Origin: Pseudomonadota bacterium
GTDB taxonomy: Bacteria > Myxococcota_A > UBA796 > GCA-2862545
Assembly (NCBI GenBank): GCA_005776945.1
Contig: SXOB01000006.1
Span: 1-64,000 of the forward strand
DNA length: 64,000 nt
Reading direction: 5' to 3'
Made by a program: the position numbers and the translations under genes. A model generated the notes under the pieces. The model did not search any database and was not told the DNA's origin. It saw only the letters and a program-made list of their open reading frames with translations. Each line of letters begins with the position of its first letter. Positions within the stretch are counted from its first letter, which is position 1. Below, in pieces: positions 26,651-35,739 of this stretch.

Positions 26651-27715
26651 TCAGCCCCGGGACCACGCTGCAAGCAGCGCGTCCACCTGCCCCTCAATCG
26701 TTCGGCCCTGGGCAATGATCCGGCGTCGGGCGGCAGCACCGCGCCGAGCGCGCACTTGGGGCGAGACCGACGCCTCGGCCAGGGCGTCACGCAAGGCGCC
26801 AAGGTCCCCAGGTGGCACACACCAGCCTACGACTTCGTCGACGACCTCAGGAACGCCCGCGACGGCCGTCGCCACGATGGGGAGTCCAGCCGCCATGGCC
26901 TCCAGGATGGCCACCGGCAGCCCTTCGTCATCGCCGTCTTCCGCTACGCGCGATGCCAGCGCGAACACTCCGGCTGTCCGCAACCACCCTGGCACTTGCG
27001 ACGGTTGGCAGGCGCCGACAAACGGTGGCCGAAGCACGCCGTCCGCCGGGGAACCCACGATGGTGAGGTCGAGCCGCAAGTCCGCGCAGGCGGCAATGAG
27101 GTCGTCCAGGCCCTTCTTTGGGACGTCGCGCGCGACACACATGACTTGGAATCCGTCCTCATGTCCCGGGTCGGCCTGCGGGACGTCGACGTCGACACCA
27201 CAGGGGACGACGTAGGGATCCCCGCCCCACCGGCTCTGGACTCGTGACCGCCAAGCCTCGCACACGACCACGAAAGGGCTCGCGCCCTGGACCAGCGACG
27301 CTACGCTTGGCCTCGGACGTGCAAGGTCGACGGCGTGACCGGTGACGGACCATGGCACGCCCAGGGCTTCCGCCACAGAGCGTGCACACTCGGCCGCCTC
27401 TCCCGCGAAGTGGGCGTGAACGCGTTGAACGCCCCAACGTCGCGCTCGGTCCGTCACCCAGTCCGCTTCGACCGCTCGCCGGGTGGATTGTACAGCCCCA
27501 AGCGCGGCATGGGCCGGTTCGCTCCTGCGCCACCGCACCCACCAAGGGGCGCGCCAGACCGGAACTGGCGGGACCTCGGCGAGCGCGCTGTCGGCTCTCG
27601 TGCCAAGCGACCAAACCGCGACGGTATGTCCGCGCCGAGTGAGTTCCGCAACCTCGCGGGCCACGAAGGTCTCCGTGAGGGCGGGCCAATACCGTAGGAC
27701 GTAGAGCACCTTCAC
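26651..27715 (-). CDS. Glycosyltransferase, GT4 family
   Basis: A 354-residue GT-B enzyme starting at GTG 27715, which overlaps the preceding glycosyltransferase stop (GTGA). The N-terminus reads VKVLYVLRYWPALTETFVAR, the acceptor-side pattern for colanic-acid-type GT4 enzymes. The C-terminal donor domain has VMCVARDVPKKGLDDLI, then DEGLPVAILEAMAAGLPIVA and AGVPEVVDE, with the EX7E-type glutamates. The sugar and acceptor are unknown; the pair with its neighbour suggests a surface polysaccharide or glycolipid step. Confidence 0.88.
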   Translation of the reverse strand: MKVLYVLRYWPALTETFVAREVAELTRRGHTVAVWSLGTRADSALAEVPPVPVWRAPWWVRWRRSEPAHAALGAVQSTRRAVEADWVTDRARRWGVQRVHAHFAGEAAECARSVAEALGVPWSVTGHAVDLARPRPSVASLVQGASPFVVVCEAWRSRVQSRWGGDPYVVPCGVDVDVPQADPGHEDGFQVMCVARDVPKKGLDDLIAACADLRLDLTIVGSPADGVLRPPFVGACQPSQVPGWLRTAGVFALASRVAEDGDDEGLPVAILEAMAAGLPIVATAVAGVPEVVDEVVGWCVPPGDLGALRDALAEASVSPQVRARRGAAARRRIIAQGRTIEGQVDALLAAWSRG

Positions 27716-28722
27716 GGTGCGACCTCGGCGAGGAAGCGGATGATCTCGTCCGCGCGGTCGTCCCACGTCCGCACGGCCACGGGCGCCAGGCGAGGCCGCG
27801 AACGTGCCTCCTCCACGGCCCGAAGAAAGTCGGCGACGTCACCAGGTCGGTAGGCCACAAACTGACCGGGCGCGAGGCGGTGTAGGCTCGGCAAATCCGC
27901 ACCGACAATGGGGACGCCCGTGGCCAGGTAGTCCCACAATTTGAGGGGCGCGGCCAATTCCCGACCATAGGGGCCGTCCGCCAACGGCAACGCGAGCACC
28001 GCACAGGCCGCCAGGACGTCCGGCACCTTGGCGTGTGGGATTGGACCCAAGCCGACGACGCCAGGCCACGACAGGGCCTCGGTCCCCGGCCCCATGAGAA
28101 TCAAACCATCGGGCAAGTGGGGAGCCGCTCGACGTAGCAGGTCCACGTCCTTTTCCAAACGCATGTTGCCCACCCACCCGACGCCCGACCCCGTCAACCC
28201 GGGGTCACGCAACCGCGCCGCCGATGTGGCGTTGGGCGACACCTGCATCGCTGGCAGCCGAGAACCTACCCAATGGACCAAGCGGTCCGCAGTCCCCTGT
28301 GCGTTCGTCACGACGCCGAGCGCGCCCGCCAGCACCCGTCGCATCCGGGAGAGCTCCGCGCCGGGGTTTGGCTCGGTGTCCGCCGGCACCTCGTGCGCCT
28401 CGAACACCAGGGGAACGCGAGGGGCGACGCGCAGGAGTTCGTCCGCAAGCCGCCAATCGCGGCACCAGAAGCCGCCGCCTCGGAGCGCATGGCGCATCGC
28501 CAAGGCCCGGAAGACCACCGCGGCCAGCGTTCGACCGGTAGGGAGCCTCCAGCCCGCAGGGCCGACGTCGGCGGGTGCCGCCGCCCCGGCGGCAAGGGGT
28601 CGCCACGGAACCACGATGGGCAGGCCGCGGCGCGCAAGGGCCCCCGACGACGCGAACTGCTGGATGTCCTGGGCCCGGACCGACGGCGCCTCCGGGCGAC
28701 CCAGGTGAAACCAGCGCTTCAA
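27712..28722 (-). CDS. Glycosyltransferase, GT-B fold
   Basis: About 336 residues from TTG 28722 (MKRWFHLGRPEAP). A CTG at 28731 overlapping the metallophosphatase stop (CTGA) would add three residues. The N-terminal half has FEAHEVPADTEP and RRVLAGALGVVTNAQGTADRL. The C-terminal half has VGWVGNMRLEKDVDLL, GPGTEALSWPGVVGLGPI and LPLADGPYGRELAAPLKLWDY, the usual GT4/GT1 donor-binding pattern. Coupled at its 3' end to a second glycosyltransferase, so the two probably act on one glycan. Confidence 0.8.
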   Translation of the reverse strand: MKRWFHLGRPEAPSVRAQDIQQFASSGALARRGLPIVVPWRPLAAGAAAPADVGPAGWRLPTGRTLAAVVFRALAMRHALRGGGFWCRDWRLADELLRVAPRVPLVFEAHEVPADTEPNPGAELSRMRRVLAGALGVVTNAQGTADRLVHWVGSRLPAMQVSPNATSAARLRDPGLTGSGVGWVGNMRLEKDVDLLRRAAPHLPDGLILMGPGTEALSWPGVVGLGPIPHAKVPDVLAACAVLALPLADGPYGRELAAPLKLWDYLATGVPIVGADLPSLHRLAPGQFVAYRPGDVADFLRAVEEARSRPRLAPVAVRTWDDRADEIIRFLAEVAP

Positions 28723-28727
28723 CGAGC

Positions 28728-30689
28728 TCAGAAGGCCACGAGCTCGAGATCGAAGCGAGTCGAGGCGCCGTCCACCGAGCCGCGATGGACCTCGACGGCG
28801 ATGGTGTTCGGGCCGGCCGTCAGCACGGTGGGGTCGATAAACGTCTCGAGCCAGGGATCGGCCCAGCCCACGGGCAAGACGGCCGCGGCCAACGCGTCGG
28901 GAGGGGCATCCGGCGCAAGACCCTGACGCCACACTTCAGTCCCGTTGACGTAGACCGCGCCGGCATCCTCGCGAACAACGCGGAGCAGTGCTGCGTCGAT
29001 GGCCGAAAGATCGCCTACGGTGAAGTCGTGACGGTACCAGGTCGTTGGGAACTTGTTGTCCACCGTCCCGGCGTAGCCGATCTCGGTGGTCAGGCCGTCG
29101 ACGCCGTAGCCAAGGGGGGACGGGCCCGTCTCCCACGCCGCGTCGTCGAACGTCGCCGCCTTCCAGTCCGAAGCTGGAGCGACGCCGGTATCGAGCCAAT
29201 TCCAGGCCGCCCCGCTGGCGACCAAGCGAGACGCGTTGACGACGAAGAGGCTTGCGTCCAGCCACATGTCCTCGTCGCCAACGGCCGCCTGATGCACCTC
29301 GACGGCCAACACGTTGGTTCCCTCGACGAGCTTGTCGATCGGAATGTCCCAAGCGTTGTACGCCAAGGCTGCCACGTCATCGAGTGCGGTCGTCGCCAGC
29401 GACGTTTCGTCGAAGCCGAAGGCGGAAATGTTGCTGCGCACCACCTCTTCGCCGTTGAGGTAGACGACGGCGCCGTCGTCCCGCGCCAATCCGAGTACCG
29501 CGGAACTCACCCAGCTCAGATCGGCGACCTCGAACGACTTGCGGAAGTAGGTCGTGACGCTGCCGTCGACGGGCGCGGTCAGCGCAGTGCCCTCGATGCC
29601 AAGGCCCCATCCCAAGGGCGCGTGGCCCTCCTTCCAAGTCGTGTCGACGAAGGTCGGCAAATTCCAGCCCACCGGCGCGTCGGTGCCGGGCGTCAGGTAG
29701 CGCCATTCGGACGCCATCCGAACCACGGGCTGGTTCGCACTGGGGGCCAAGGTCGGATGCAGCCGCATCGTGTCGATCACGATGCCTCCGACGGACCAGG
29801 TCGTGAGGGTCATGTGCGTCGAGCTGAAGTCGACGAGCGTAGCGCCGTAGTCTTTGACCCAGGCCATCTGTGACTGCGCGAGACGGGGCTTCATCGTCCG
29901 GAGGCTGGCGCCCCCAAGGCCCTGGATGACATACGGCACTTCGTCGGCCAAGAGGCGCTCGTACTGGTGGTCGTGGCCTGCAAGTACGAGGTCCGCCCCC
30001 CATCCCCCGTACGGCCACTGGGCACTGAAGGTGCTGCCATGGGAGCCACTGCTGAACGGCGGGTGGTGCATGAACACGACCGCCCACGGCGTGTCGATGT
30101 CCGCCATCTCGTCGCGAATCCAGATCGCCTGCTCGGACAGCGAGTCGATGCCGTCGGGCTCCTTGGCATCACTGTCCGTACAAACGAACGTCGCGGGGCC
30201 AAACTCCTGGAGGTAGTACCGCTCGTTGTTCGGCAGGTCGAAGTAGCTGTACCAGGCCGCCAGATCGTCGCCGGCGTACCAGTCGTGGTTCCCGAGGCAG
30301 GCAAGGAAGCGATTTTCTGCTGGCCCCGTTCCGTACGCCCCCTGGTAGCCGCCAATCCAGGCCGAATAGTACTGGCCGATGTTGACGTCGATCGTATCGA
30401 TCGACCCGCTCGGGTAGTTGTTGTCGCCCGCCGTCAGAATGAGGTCGGGCTTCCACGAGGCGACGAGCGCCGCGACGTTCGCTTCGTTCACGCCAGACTG
30501 GCCGTAGTCGCCGATGACCGCAAAGCGCAGGGGCGCCTCGGCCAAGGGTGTGCCGGGCGGTGTGCCGACCACATCCGCGGACGGCGGAACGCCAGGCGTC
30601 TCCGTCACGGGTGGCTCAGGGGTCGACCCACCCGCCGTCCCGGCCGTGCCCGTCGCGCCAGGCTGACATGCAAGCCACAGCCAAACCAT
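28728..30689 (-). CDS. Metallophosphatase lipoprotein with two jelly-roll modules
   Basis: A 653-residue protein. LACQPG at residues 6-11 gives a very short lipoprotein signal. After a Pro/Thr-rich linker, the calcineurin-like phosphoesterase domain (about 55-310) has all metal-binding blocks: AVIGDYG, LTAGDNNY, LGNHDW, MHHPPF and LAGHDHQYER. Two galactose-binding-like modules follow (about 325-490 and 490-653), each with the WYR/TYFRKSF, AVVYLNGEEV and NVLAVEVHQ pattern. It probably acts at the cell surface on phosphoesters; the substrate is unknown. Confidence 0.88.
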   Translation of the reverse strand: MVWLWLACQPGATGTAGTAGGSTPEPPVTETPGVPPSADVVGTPPGTPLAEAPLRFAVIGDYGQSGVNEANVAALVASWKPDLILTAGDNNYPSGSIDTIDVNIGQYYSAWIGGYQGAYGTGPAENRFLACLGNHDWYAGDDLAAWYSYFDLPNNERYYLQEFGPATFVCTDSDAKEPDGIDSLSEQAIWIRDEMADIDTPWAVVFMHHPPFSSGSHGSTFSAQWPYGGWGADLVLAGHDHQYERLLADEVPYVIQGLGGASLRTMKPRLAQSQMAWVKDYGATLVDFSSTHMTLTTWSVGGIVIDTMRLHPTLAPSANQPVVRMASEWRYLTPGTDAPVGWNLPTFVDTTWKEGHAPLGWGLGIEGTALTAPVDGSVTTYFRKSFEVADLSWVSSAVLGLARDDGAVVYLNGEEVVRSNISAFGFDETSLATTALDDVAALAYNAWDIPIDKLVEGTNVLAVEVHQAAVGDEDMWLDASLFVVNASRLVASGAAWNWLDTGVAPASDWKAATFDDAAWETGPSPLGYGVDGLTTEIGYAGTVDNKFPTTWYRHDFTVGDLSAIDAALLRVVREDAGAVYVNGTEVWRQGLAPDAPPDALAAAVLPVGWADPWLETFIDPTVLTAGPNTIAVEVHRGSVDGASTRFDLELVAF

Positions 30690-30811
30690 TTTCGCCTCGC
30701 GGCGGCGCTCTATCCGTCACAGGGCAAGAGCGCCGTCACTGACGGCTTCGGAGCGCCCGGAAGCAAAAGCCCCCTCGGGCCCCTTCGCGTACGCCCCGCG
30801 CCGCCTCGCCC

Positions 30812-32272
30812 CTACTCCGAGGGCGTCGGGGACACGCTGACCAGCGCAAACCAGAGGTTCTGCTTCGGGTCGGCCGTGTTCGATTGCGCACGGATGTGGA
30901 TGTAGAGGTCCTCATTCGAGCTCAGCTTGAAGTCGATGAGTTCGGGGTCTTCTCCGTTCTCTGTGCTGTTCGTGAGCGTGGTGATCGTACCGCTGATGGA
31001 GCCTTCGACCTCGATTTCCGCATCGAGGAACGAACCCGCTTCCAAGGCGTGGATCTGAACGCTGAGGTAAGCCCCGTCGACGTCGCCCACCACATCGTTG
31101 TCGATGAGGAGCACGTCGGCCGCGTCGCCGCTGGCCAAGTCGCCAATCGTGCGACCAAACCAGTAGTCGGTGAGGCTCGTGGACTCTTCCATTTCCATTT
31201 GCGTGGCCGTTCCCACGGCGTTGTTGGGCTCAATCTCAACGCCGGCGACGTCAGCGATGTAGCCAGTGTTCAGGGCGATGTAGGCGCTATTCGCGCTGTC
31301 GGCAGCGAGGTTGCGCACGCCCATGACGTACTTCGTCGACGCGTTGACCGGGTACGTGATGCCCGCGTCGTACAAGAACGGGTAGTCGGGCTCGACCTCC
31401 GCGGACGCGCCGCTGGTCTGCGCGAGCACCTCTCCGGCGTCCGAGTAGAGCGTCATCTCGATGTCCAGGTCGCCCTGGGCGTGCGGCCACAACGACCACT
31501 GCCAAACCGCGCCTTGGCTGTCGTCGGCCGTCTCGAACGCCCAATAATCCTCGTCGCCGTCGGCCACGCGACCCATCATCTCGATCGCAAGGTCCAAGGC
31601 GTACAAGGACTGCCAGTACGGCTGGTAGTCGTTCGTCGTCACGTCGTCGTCTGGATCGACGCTGTCGTAGGCCTCGATGGCATCCTCAACGCTGTCGTTG
31701 GGCGTGGCTTCCAGCTCCGGAACGATCGCGGCGTAGAGTTCGTAGGTGAAATCCGGCCCGCCGAGCGGGTCGAGCCCCTCCCAGTCCGACCATTCGAGCA
31801 CTTCCACGTAGATGGGCCCGTTCCAGGTCTGCTGAACCCAGATCGCCGAGTCCGTTTCCCAGAAGCGGTACGGCATGTCGTCATTCTCGGCGACCATGTT
31901 GCCCGCTTCGTCGTAAACGCGGAGCACGCTGTCGAGGATGACCTGCTGCCCGTTGAGTTGCCAGGACGAGGTGTAGAACTGCCAAACCGTGCCGGGAACC
32001 CCACCCGAACCCGCAGCGCCGTCCAACACGTAGAAGTCGCGGTCTCCAGCCGGGAAGATCGTCTCCTCCGCGACGACCGTAGCGTCGAGGTAGTAGTTCG
32101 AGACGGACACGGCCTGCGCCGTGTCGAGGGAGTTGCCAACGGCGTCGGCGACCGAGCTGCCCGTTTCGCAGCCGGTACAATCCGGGACAGGAAGATTGGC
32201 TCCCGGAGTCGTCGGCCCGTCGTCGTTGCTGCCCCCACAACCCAACGCCAAAACGGCAACCACTGAACGCAT
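30812..32272 (-). CDS. Acidic lipoprotein with pre-peptidase-type domains
   Basis: A 486-residue protein. LALGCGGSNDDG gives a clear lipobox with Cys 12 and a following Asp pair. The rest is very acidic, Asp/Glu/Tyr/Trp-rich, with repeated segments such as DFYVLDG, DYWAFETADDSQGAVWQW and EIEPNNAVGTATQM that resemble PPC (bacterial pre-peptidase C-terminal) beta-sandwich modules. No catalytic motif is visible. Likely exposed on the outer membrane. A 122-bp gap separates it from the metallophosphatase gene downstream. Confidence 0.7.
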   Translation of the reverse strand: MRSVVAVLALGCGGSNDDGPTTPGANLPVPDCTGCETGSSVADAVGNSLDTAQAVSVSNYYLDATVVAEETIFPAGDRDFYVLDGAAGSGGVPGTVWQFYTSSWQLNGQQVILDSVLRVYDEAGNMVAENDDMPYRFWETDSAIWVQQTWNGPIYVEVLEWSDWEGLDPLGGPDFTYELYAAIVPELEATPNDSVEDAIEAYDSVDPDDDVTTNDYQPYWQSLYALDLAIEMMGRVADGDEDYWAFETADDSQGAVWQWSLWPHAQGDLDIEMTLYSDAGEVLAQTSGASAEVEPDYPFLYDAGITYPVNASTKYVMGVRNLAADSANSAYIALNTGYIADVAGVEIEPNNAVGTATQMEMEESTSLTDYWFGRTIGDLASGDAADVLLIDNDVVGDVDGAYLSVQIHALEAGSFLDAEIEVEGSISGTITTLTNSTENGEDPELIDFKLSSNEDLYIHIRAQSNTADPKQNLWFALVSVSPTPSE

Positions 32273-32325
32273 CTTCCACCTCGCGGCCGCGGCCTAACCC
32301 GGGGTGTCGCGCCGTCCCGCAGCGT

Positions 32326-33129
32326 TCACCCGGTGACCCACTGAAGCCGATGGTACAGCGGCGTCGGGCTGCCTTCGTGTTTGCGGTTGACGGGCCCGTC
32401 GATCACTGGGACGTAGAGGGTACGCCGCGTACTCGCATCGCCGAACACCGTGGCCTCCGCCACACGGTGCCACAGACGGCCATCGTGGAGCGTCAGGTCG
32501 CCCGCCTGCGCCTCCACGACGACCTCGTTGGCGTCGGGCCGATGGTCCACGAAGTAGCACTTGCCAAACGCCATCGATGCGAATCCCTGCCGATGGCTGC
32601 CCGGCAGGATGCGAAGGGCCCCCTTCGCGATCGGCGAATCATCCAGGTAGAACCCTACGTTGATCATCGGGCCCGGCAGCCGGAGGTAAAAGAGATCGCG
32701 GAGTCCGTCCGTGTGCCAACCAAGGGCCTTGTAGCGGCTTCCCAACTCATTGCGGTAGTGGTTGACGACCACTCCATCCTTCTCGTCTTCGGCGACGCGA
32801 AAGTCCTCCCCCATCAGCCGGCGGACAGGCTCGAACCGACCACTGCGAACGAACTCCTGGAAGGCTGGCGAGAACAGGCTCGTGAACGCGAAGCGCTGAA
32901 CGAATCGCCGCCCGTCCCCTCGTTGTCCGATCTTGAGGGGGATGCCGTGAACGGTGCGACGGCCCTCGGCCAGCCACCGCTCGCCCAAGTCGTCCAACGC
33001 GGCACGCAGTCGCGCGACCTCTTCAGGGGACGCGAAGCCTGTGAAGCGCACCGCGCCTACGTCGTTCCACGCCTCCACCATCTCTTTCGACAGCGACCCC
33101 GTCCACGGGGCCGTCGGAACTTGGATCAC
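32326..33129 (-). CDS. Phytanoyl-CoA dioxygenase-like 2OG/Fe(II) oxygenase
   Basis: A 267-residue protein starting at GTG 33129, which overlaps the beta-helix gene stop (GTGA). The 2-His-1-carboxylate facial triad is visible: the HxD in ALGWHTDGLRDLF (about residue 150) and a distal His in DLTLHDGRLWHRVAEA (about 225), followed by the 2-oxoglutarate Arg in TRRTLYVPVID. GSHRQGF is also typical. It hydroxylates an unknown substrate. Coupling to an exported beta-helix protein is odd for a cytosolic enzyme. Confidence 0.85.
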   Translation of the reverse strand: MIQVPTAPWTGSLSKEMVEAWNDVGAVRFTGFASPEEVARLRAALDDLGERWLAEGRRTVHGIPLKIGQRGDGRRFVQRFAFTSLFSPAFQEFVRSGRFEPVRRLMGEDFRVAEDEKDGVVVNHYRNELGSRYKALGWHTDGLRDLFYLRLPGPMINVGFYLDDSPIAKGALRILPGSHRQGFASMAFGKCYFVDHRPDANEVVVEAQAGDLTLHDGRLWHRVAEATVFGDASTRRTLYVPVIDGPVNRKHEGSPTPLYHRLQWVTG

Positions 33130-35672
33130 GCGCGACGCCGCCTCAGGAAAGCGAGCGCGAGCACGCCGAGGCCGATTGGAGCGCCGCCACCGCCGTTGCA
33201 GCCACATCCTCCGCCGAACATGGCCGCCGCGGCGGCCGCGCCGTCGCAATCCTGATCGAGATTGTCGCCAACGAGGTCATCCGCCTCCGGATGGACATCG
33301 CCACGGTCGTCGTTGCAATCTGTTCCGCCGAACTGGTCGCTGTCAAAGGCGTCGAGGTCGGCGTCAAAGTCGCTGGCGCCGTCACAGTTCTGGTCCCTGC
33401 CGTCGTACCAGGTCTCGAGCGCGCCTGGAAACACGTCGGGATTGGCGTCGTCGCAGTCGCCGTCCGTATCCGCGAGCCCGTCTTCCTCTTCGCAGATGCG
33501 CACCGCGGTGCCAACCCCGAAACCGTCACCGTCGACGTCGGTCCACCGGGTCAGGGCGTCCAGGGCCTCTGGATCCGTAAGCAAGCCGTCGCAGTCGGAG
33601 TCGATGTCATCACAAACCTCGTCGGCGCCTGGGTGGATGGACGCATCGGCATCGTCGCAGTCCCCATCCACGGGCGCAGCACCCTCGACCTCTTCACAAG
33701 AGACCACCCGCACCGGGCCGTAGCCGTAGCCGTCCCCATCGCTGTCATCGGTCCACGCTGGCGCGTCGATGGCGTCCTCATCGACAACACCGTCGCAGTC
33801 TTCATCCTCGCCGTTGCACAACTCGTCGGCACCTGGGAACACCGTTGGGTCCAGATCGTCGCAATCCAGATCGGTCGGGACGCCATCGCCGTCCTGATCT
33901 GGCAACCAAGCGTCGACCCCACCGTAGGGCCCGATGTCTTGGGCCGAGCCATCCAACTCCGCCGGGACGGTCGGACCCGCATCGATCAGCGGGCTGCTCG
34001 GCTGCAAGTGCAGATCGCGCCCGCAATCCGACCCGGCCAGTAGTGAAACGAACAGCGGATCGACGGCCAAATCCGTGCCACCCGGCGAAACGCCGTCGAG
34101 TCCGTTGTTCCAGAAGTCCACGAAGGACGTTGCGAGCACGCCCTCGTTTTGGACTGCCGAGCCCTCATGGTAGGCAATGATCGACGTGTCTATGGCCACG
34201 TCTACGGCTTGCGAGACGATCGCCCCGCTTGAATCGCCCAATCCACCGTTGTCGACAAAGGCCGCGTGACTGATCCGCACGGGGCCGGAGCCTTGGAACC
34301 AAGCCCCGGACCCATAGGTCGCGGCATTGCCGCCGACGATGAGATTGCTCACATCGGCGAGATCGCGAGCCGACACGTAGAGGCCGCCCCCGATGACGCC
34401 GAGGTTGTCGCACACCTTGATGCGGCGGCCGATGACGGTCCCCGAGTTGATCACTGCCAGGGCCGCACCCGAACCGAACGTCTCGTTGCCCTCAACAAGG
34501 ACGTCGGTCAACGTCAGGTCATCGACCTCGTTCGCATAGAATGCCCCGTAAAAATTGGCCTCGTTGCCGGCGACGGTGACGCGGTCGAGGATCAGCTTGG
34601 CGCCGTCGTTCTTGGTGCCGTTCCATGCGAAGGCGCCGGCCGTGTCGCCAGCTGAATTGTCGAGGAAGGTCGTGTCGACGATGGATCCGTCGACGCCCGT
34701 GGTCTCCTTCGGCCACACCGCCCCACCGTGGAGGCCGGCACTGTTGGCCTCGAACCAGGCGCCGTCGATGTCAAAAAACGACATTTGTGCGGTCTGGATC
34801 GCGCCGCCATCGATGGCCGCGTGGTTGTCGACGTAGCTGCCGCCGGTGACCGCAAGCATCGACTGCGTCAGGGACAGAGCACCGCCCGACCCTACGATGG
34901 CCTGATTGTCCTCGAAGTCGACGCGCTGGAGGTCAAGGCTGCTGAAGTGCGCGGCATACACGCCGCCACCGGCATTCGCGTCGCCGCCCGTGAACGAGGT
35001 GTCGATCAGCGAGATCTCCGCCAAATAGGCGTAGATTCCCCCGCCGTCTCCGCCCAACGCGAAGTTGCCCTCGAACACCGTTCCGTCGAAACTCGCGTCG
35101 CAGTCGTCGAGCGCGAGCCCGCCGCCGTACTGCGAGCCATTGTCCGCGAATCGCCCGCCGGTGACCGTGACCGTGCCCGAGCCATGGCACTTGACGCCAC
35201 CGCCGTAGTCGGTCGCGAAATTGCCGATCACGTCGACGTCCTGAAGGATCAGGTCGGCGACGTAGCCGACGGTCACCCCGGCGCCGACGCCCGAGACACC
35301 ATTGCGAATGACGCCGCCGATGATCTCCAAGCGCGCGCCGGGCTGGATCAGGACGTTGGGTCCGGCAGAGACGTCGCCACCGATCGTCAGATCCTTCAGC
35401 GTGACGCTGACCGAGTTCGCGACCTCGATGACGTAGTCGTCCTCGTCGACCCCAACGAGCACGGCCTCTGCCGGGGCATCGTCGTTGATCAACGTGATCG
35501 AAGCGTCGATGTTGAACGCGCCAGTCCACGTTCCCGCGCCGATGTGGACGACGTCTCCAGAGACGGCATCCGTCAGGGCGACGCTCAGTTCCGTATGTGT
35601 ACACCCGACGTCGCAAACCGTCAGGTCATCGGCAACCGCCACACCCGACGCGAGGACCCACCACATGCGCAT
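33126..35672 (-). CDS. Secreted beta-helix protein with MopE-like repeats and C-terminal sorting tail
   Basis: An 848-residue protein. A signal-like N-terminus (MRMWWVLASGVAVADD) leads into a right-handed parallel beta-helix (about residues 25-570, many short repeats of the type GGGVYAAHFSSLDLQRVDF). Four Asp-rich putative metal-binding repeats follow (about 590-800, pattern DxDGDGxxxxxDCDDxDxxxxPGAxExCxGxDxDCDG), as in MopE-type proteins. The tail is Gly/Cys-rich, then hydrophobic, then RRRRA (FGGGCGCNGGGG, LGVLALAFLRRRRA), resembling the MYXO-CTERM sorting signal. Probably surface-exposed and calcium-binding. Confidence 0.88.
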   Translation of the reverse strand: MRMWWVLASGVAVADDLTVCDVGCTHTELSVALTDAVSGDVVHIGAGTWTGAFNIDASITLINDDAPAEAVLVGVDEDDYVIEVANSVSVTLKDLTIGGDVSAGPNVLIQPGARLEIIGGVIRNGVSGVGAGVTVGYVADLILQDVDVIGNFATDYGGGVKCHGSGTVTVTGGRFADNGSQYGGGLALDDCDASFDGTVFEGNFALGGDGGGIYAYLAEISLIDTSFTGGDANAGGGVYAAHFSSLDLQRVDFEDNQAIVGSGGALSLTQSMLAVTGGSYVDNHAAIDGGAIQTAQMSFFDIDGAWFEANSAGLHGGAVWPKETTGVDGSIVDTTFLDNSAGDTAGAFAWNGTKNDGAKLILDRVTVAGNEANFYGAFYANEVDDLTLTDVLVEGNETFGSGAALAVINSGTVIGRRIKVCDNLGVIGGGLYVSARDLADVSNLIVGGNAATYGSGAWFQGSGPVRISHAAFVDNGGLGDSSGAIVSQAVDVAIDTSIIAYHEGSAVQNEGVLATSFVDFWNNGLDGVSPGGTDLAVDPLFVSLLAGSDCGRDLHLQPSSPLIDAGPTVPAELDGSAQDIGPYGGVDAWLPDQDGDGVPTDLDCDDLDPTVFPGADELCNGEDEDCDGVVDEDAIDAPAWTDDSDGDGYGYGPVRVVSCEEVEGAAPVDGDCDDADASIHPGADEVCDDIDSDCDGLLTDPEALDALTRWTDVDGDGFGVGTAVRICEEEDGLADTDGDCDDANPDVFPGALETWYDGRDQNCDGASDFDADLDAFDSDQFGGTDCNDDRGDVHPEADDLVGDNLDQDCDGAAAAAAMFGGGCGCNGGGGAPIGLGVLALAFLRRRRA

Positions 35673-35739
35673 CCCTCACGCCCATTGTAGTGCGTCGCGG
35701 GCGAAGCGCGACAGGGTTGCGCCCTCCGCGGAGCGCGAC

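Noticed and set aside
30690-30811. Possible small gene between the acidic lipoprotein and the metallophosphatase.
   Set aside because: No frame has a plausible start with a ribosome site. I see only the leader of the metallophosphatase gene here.
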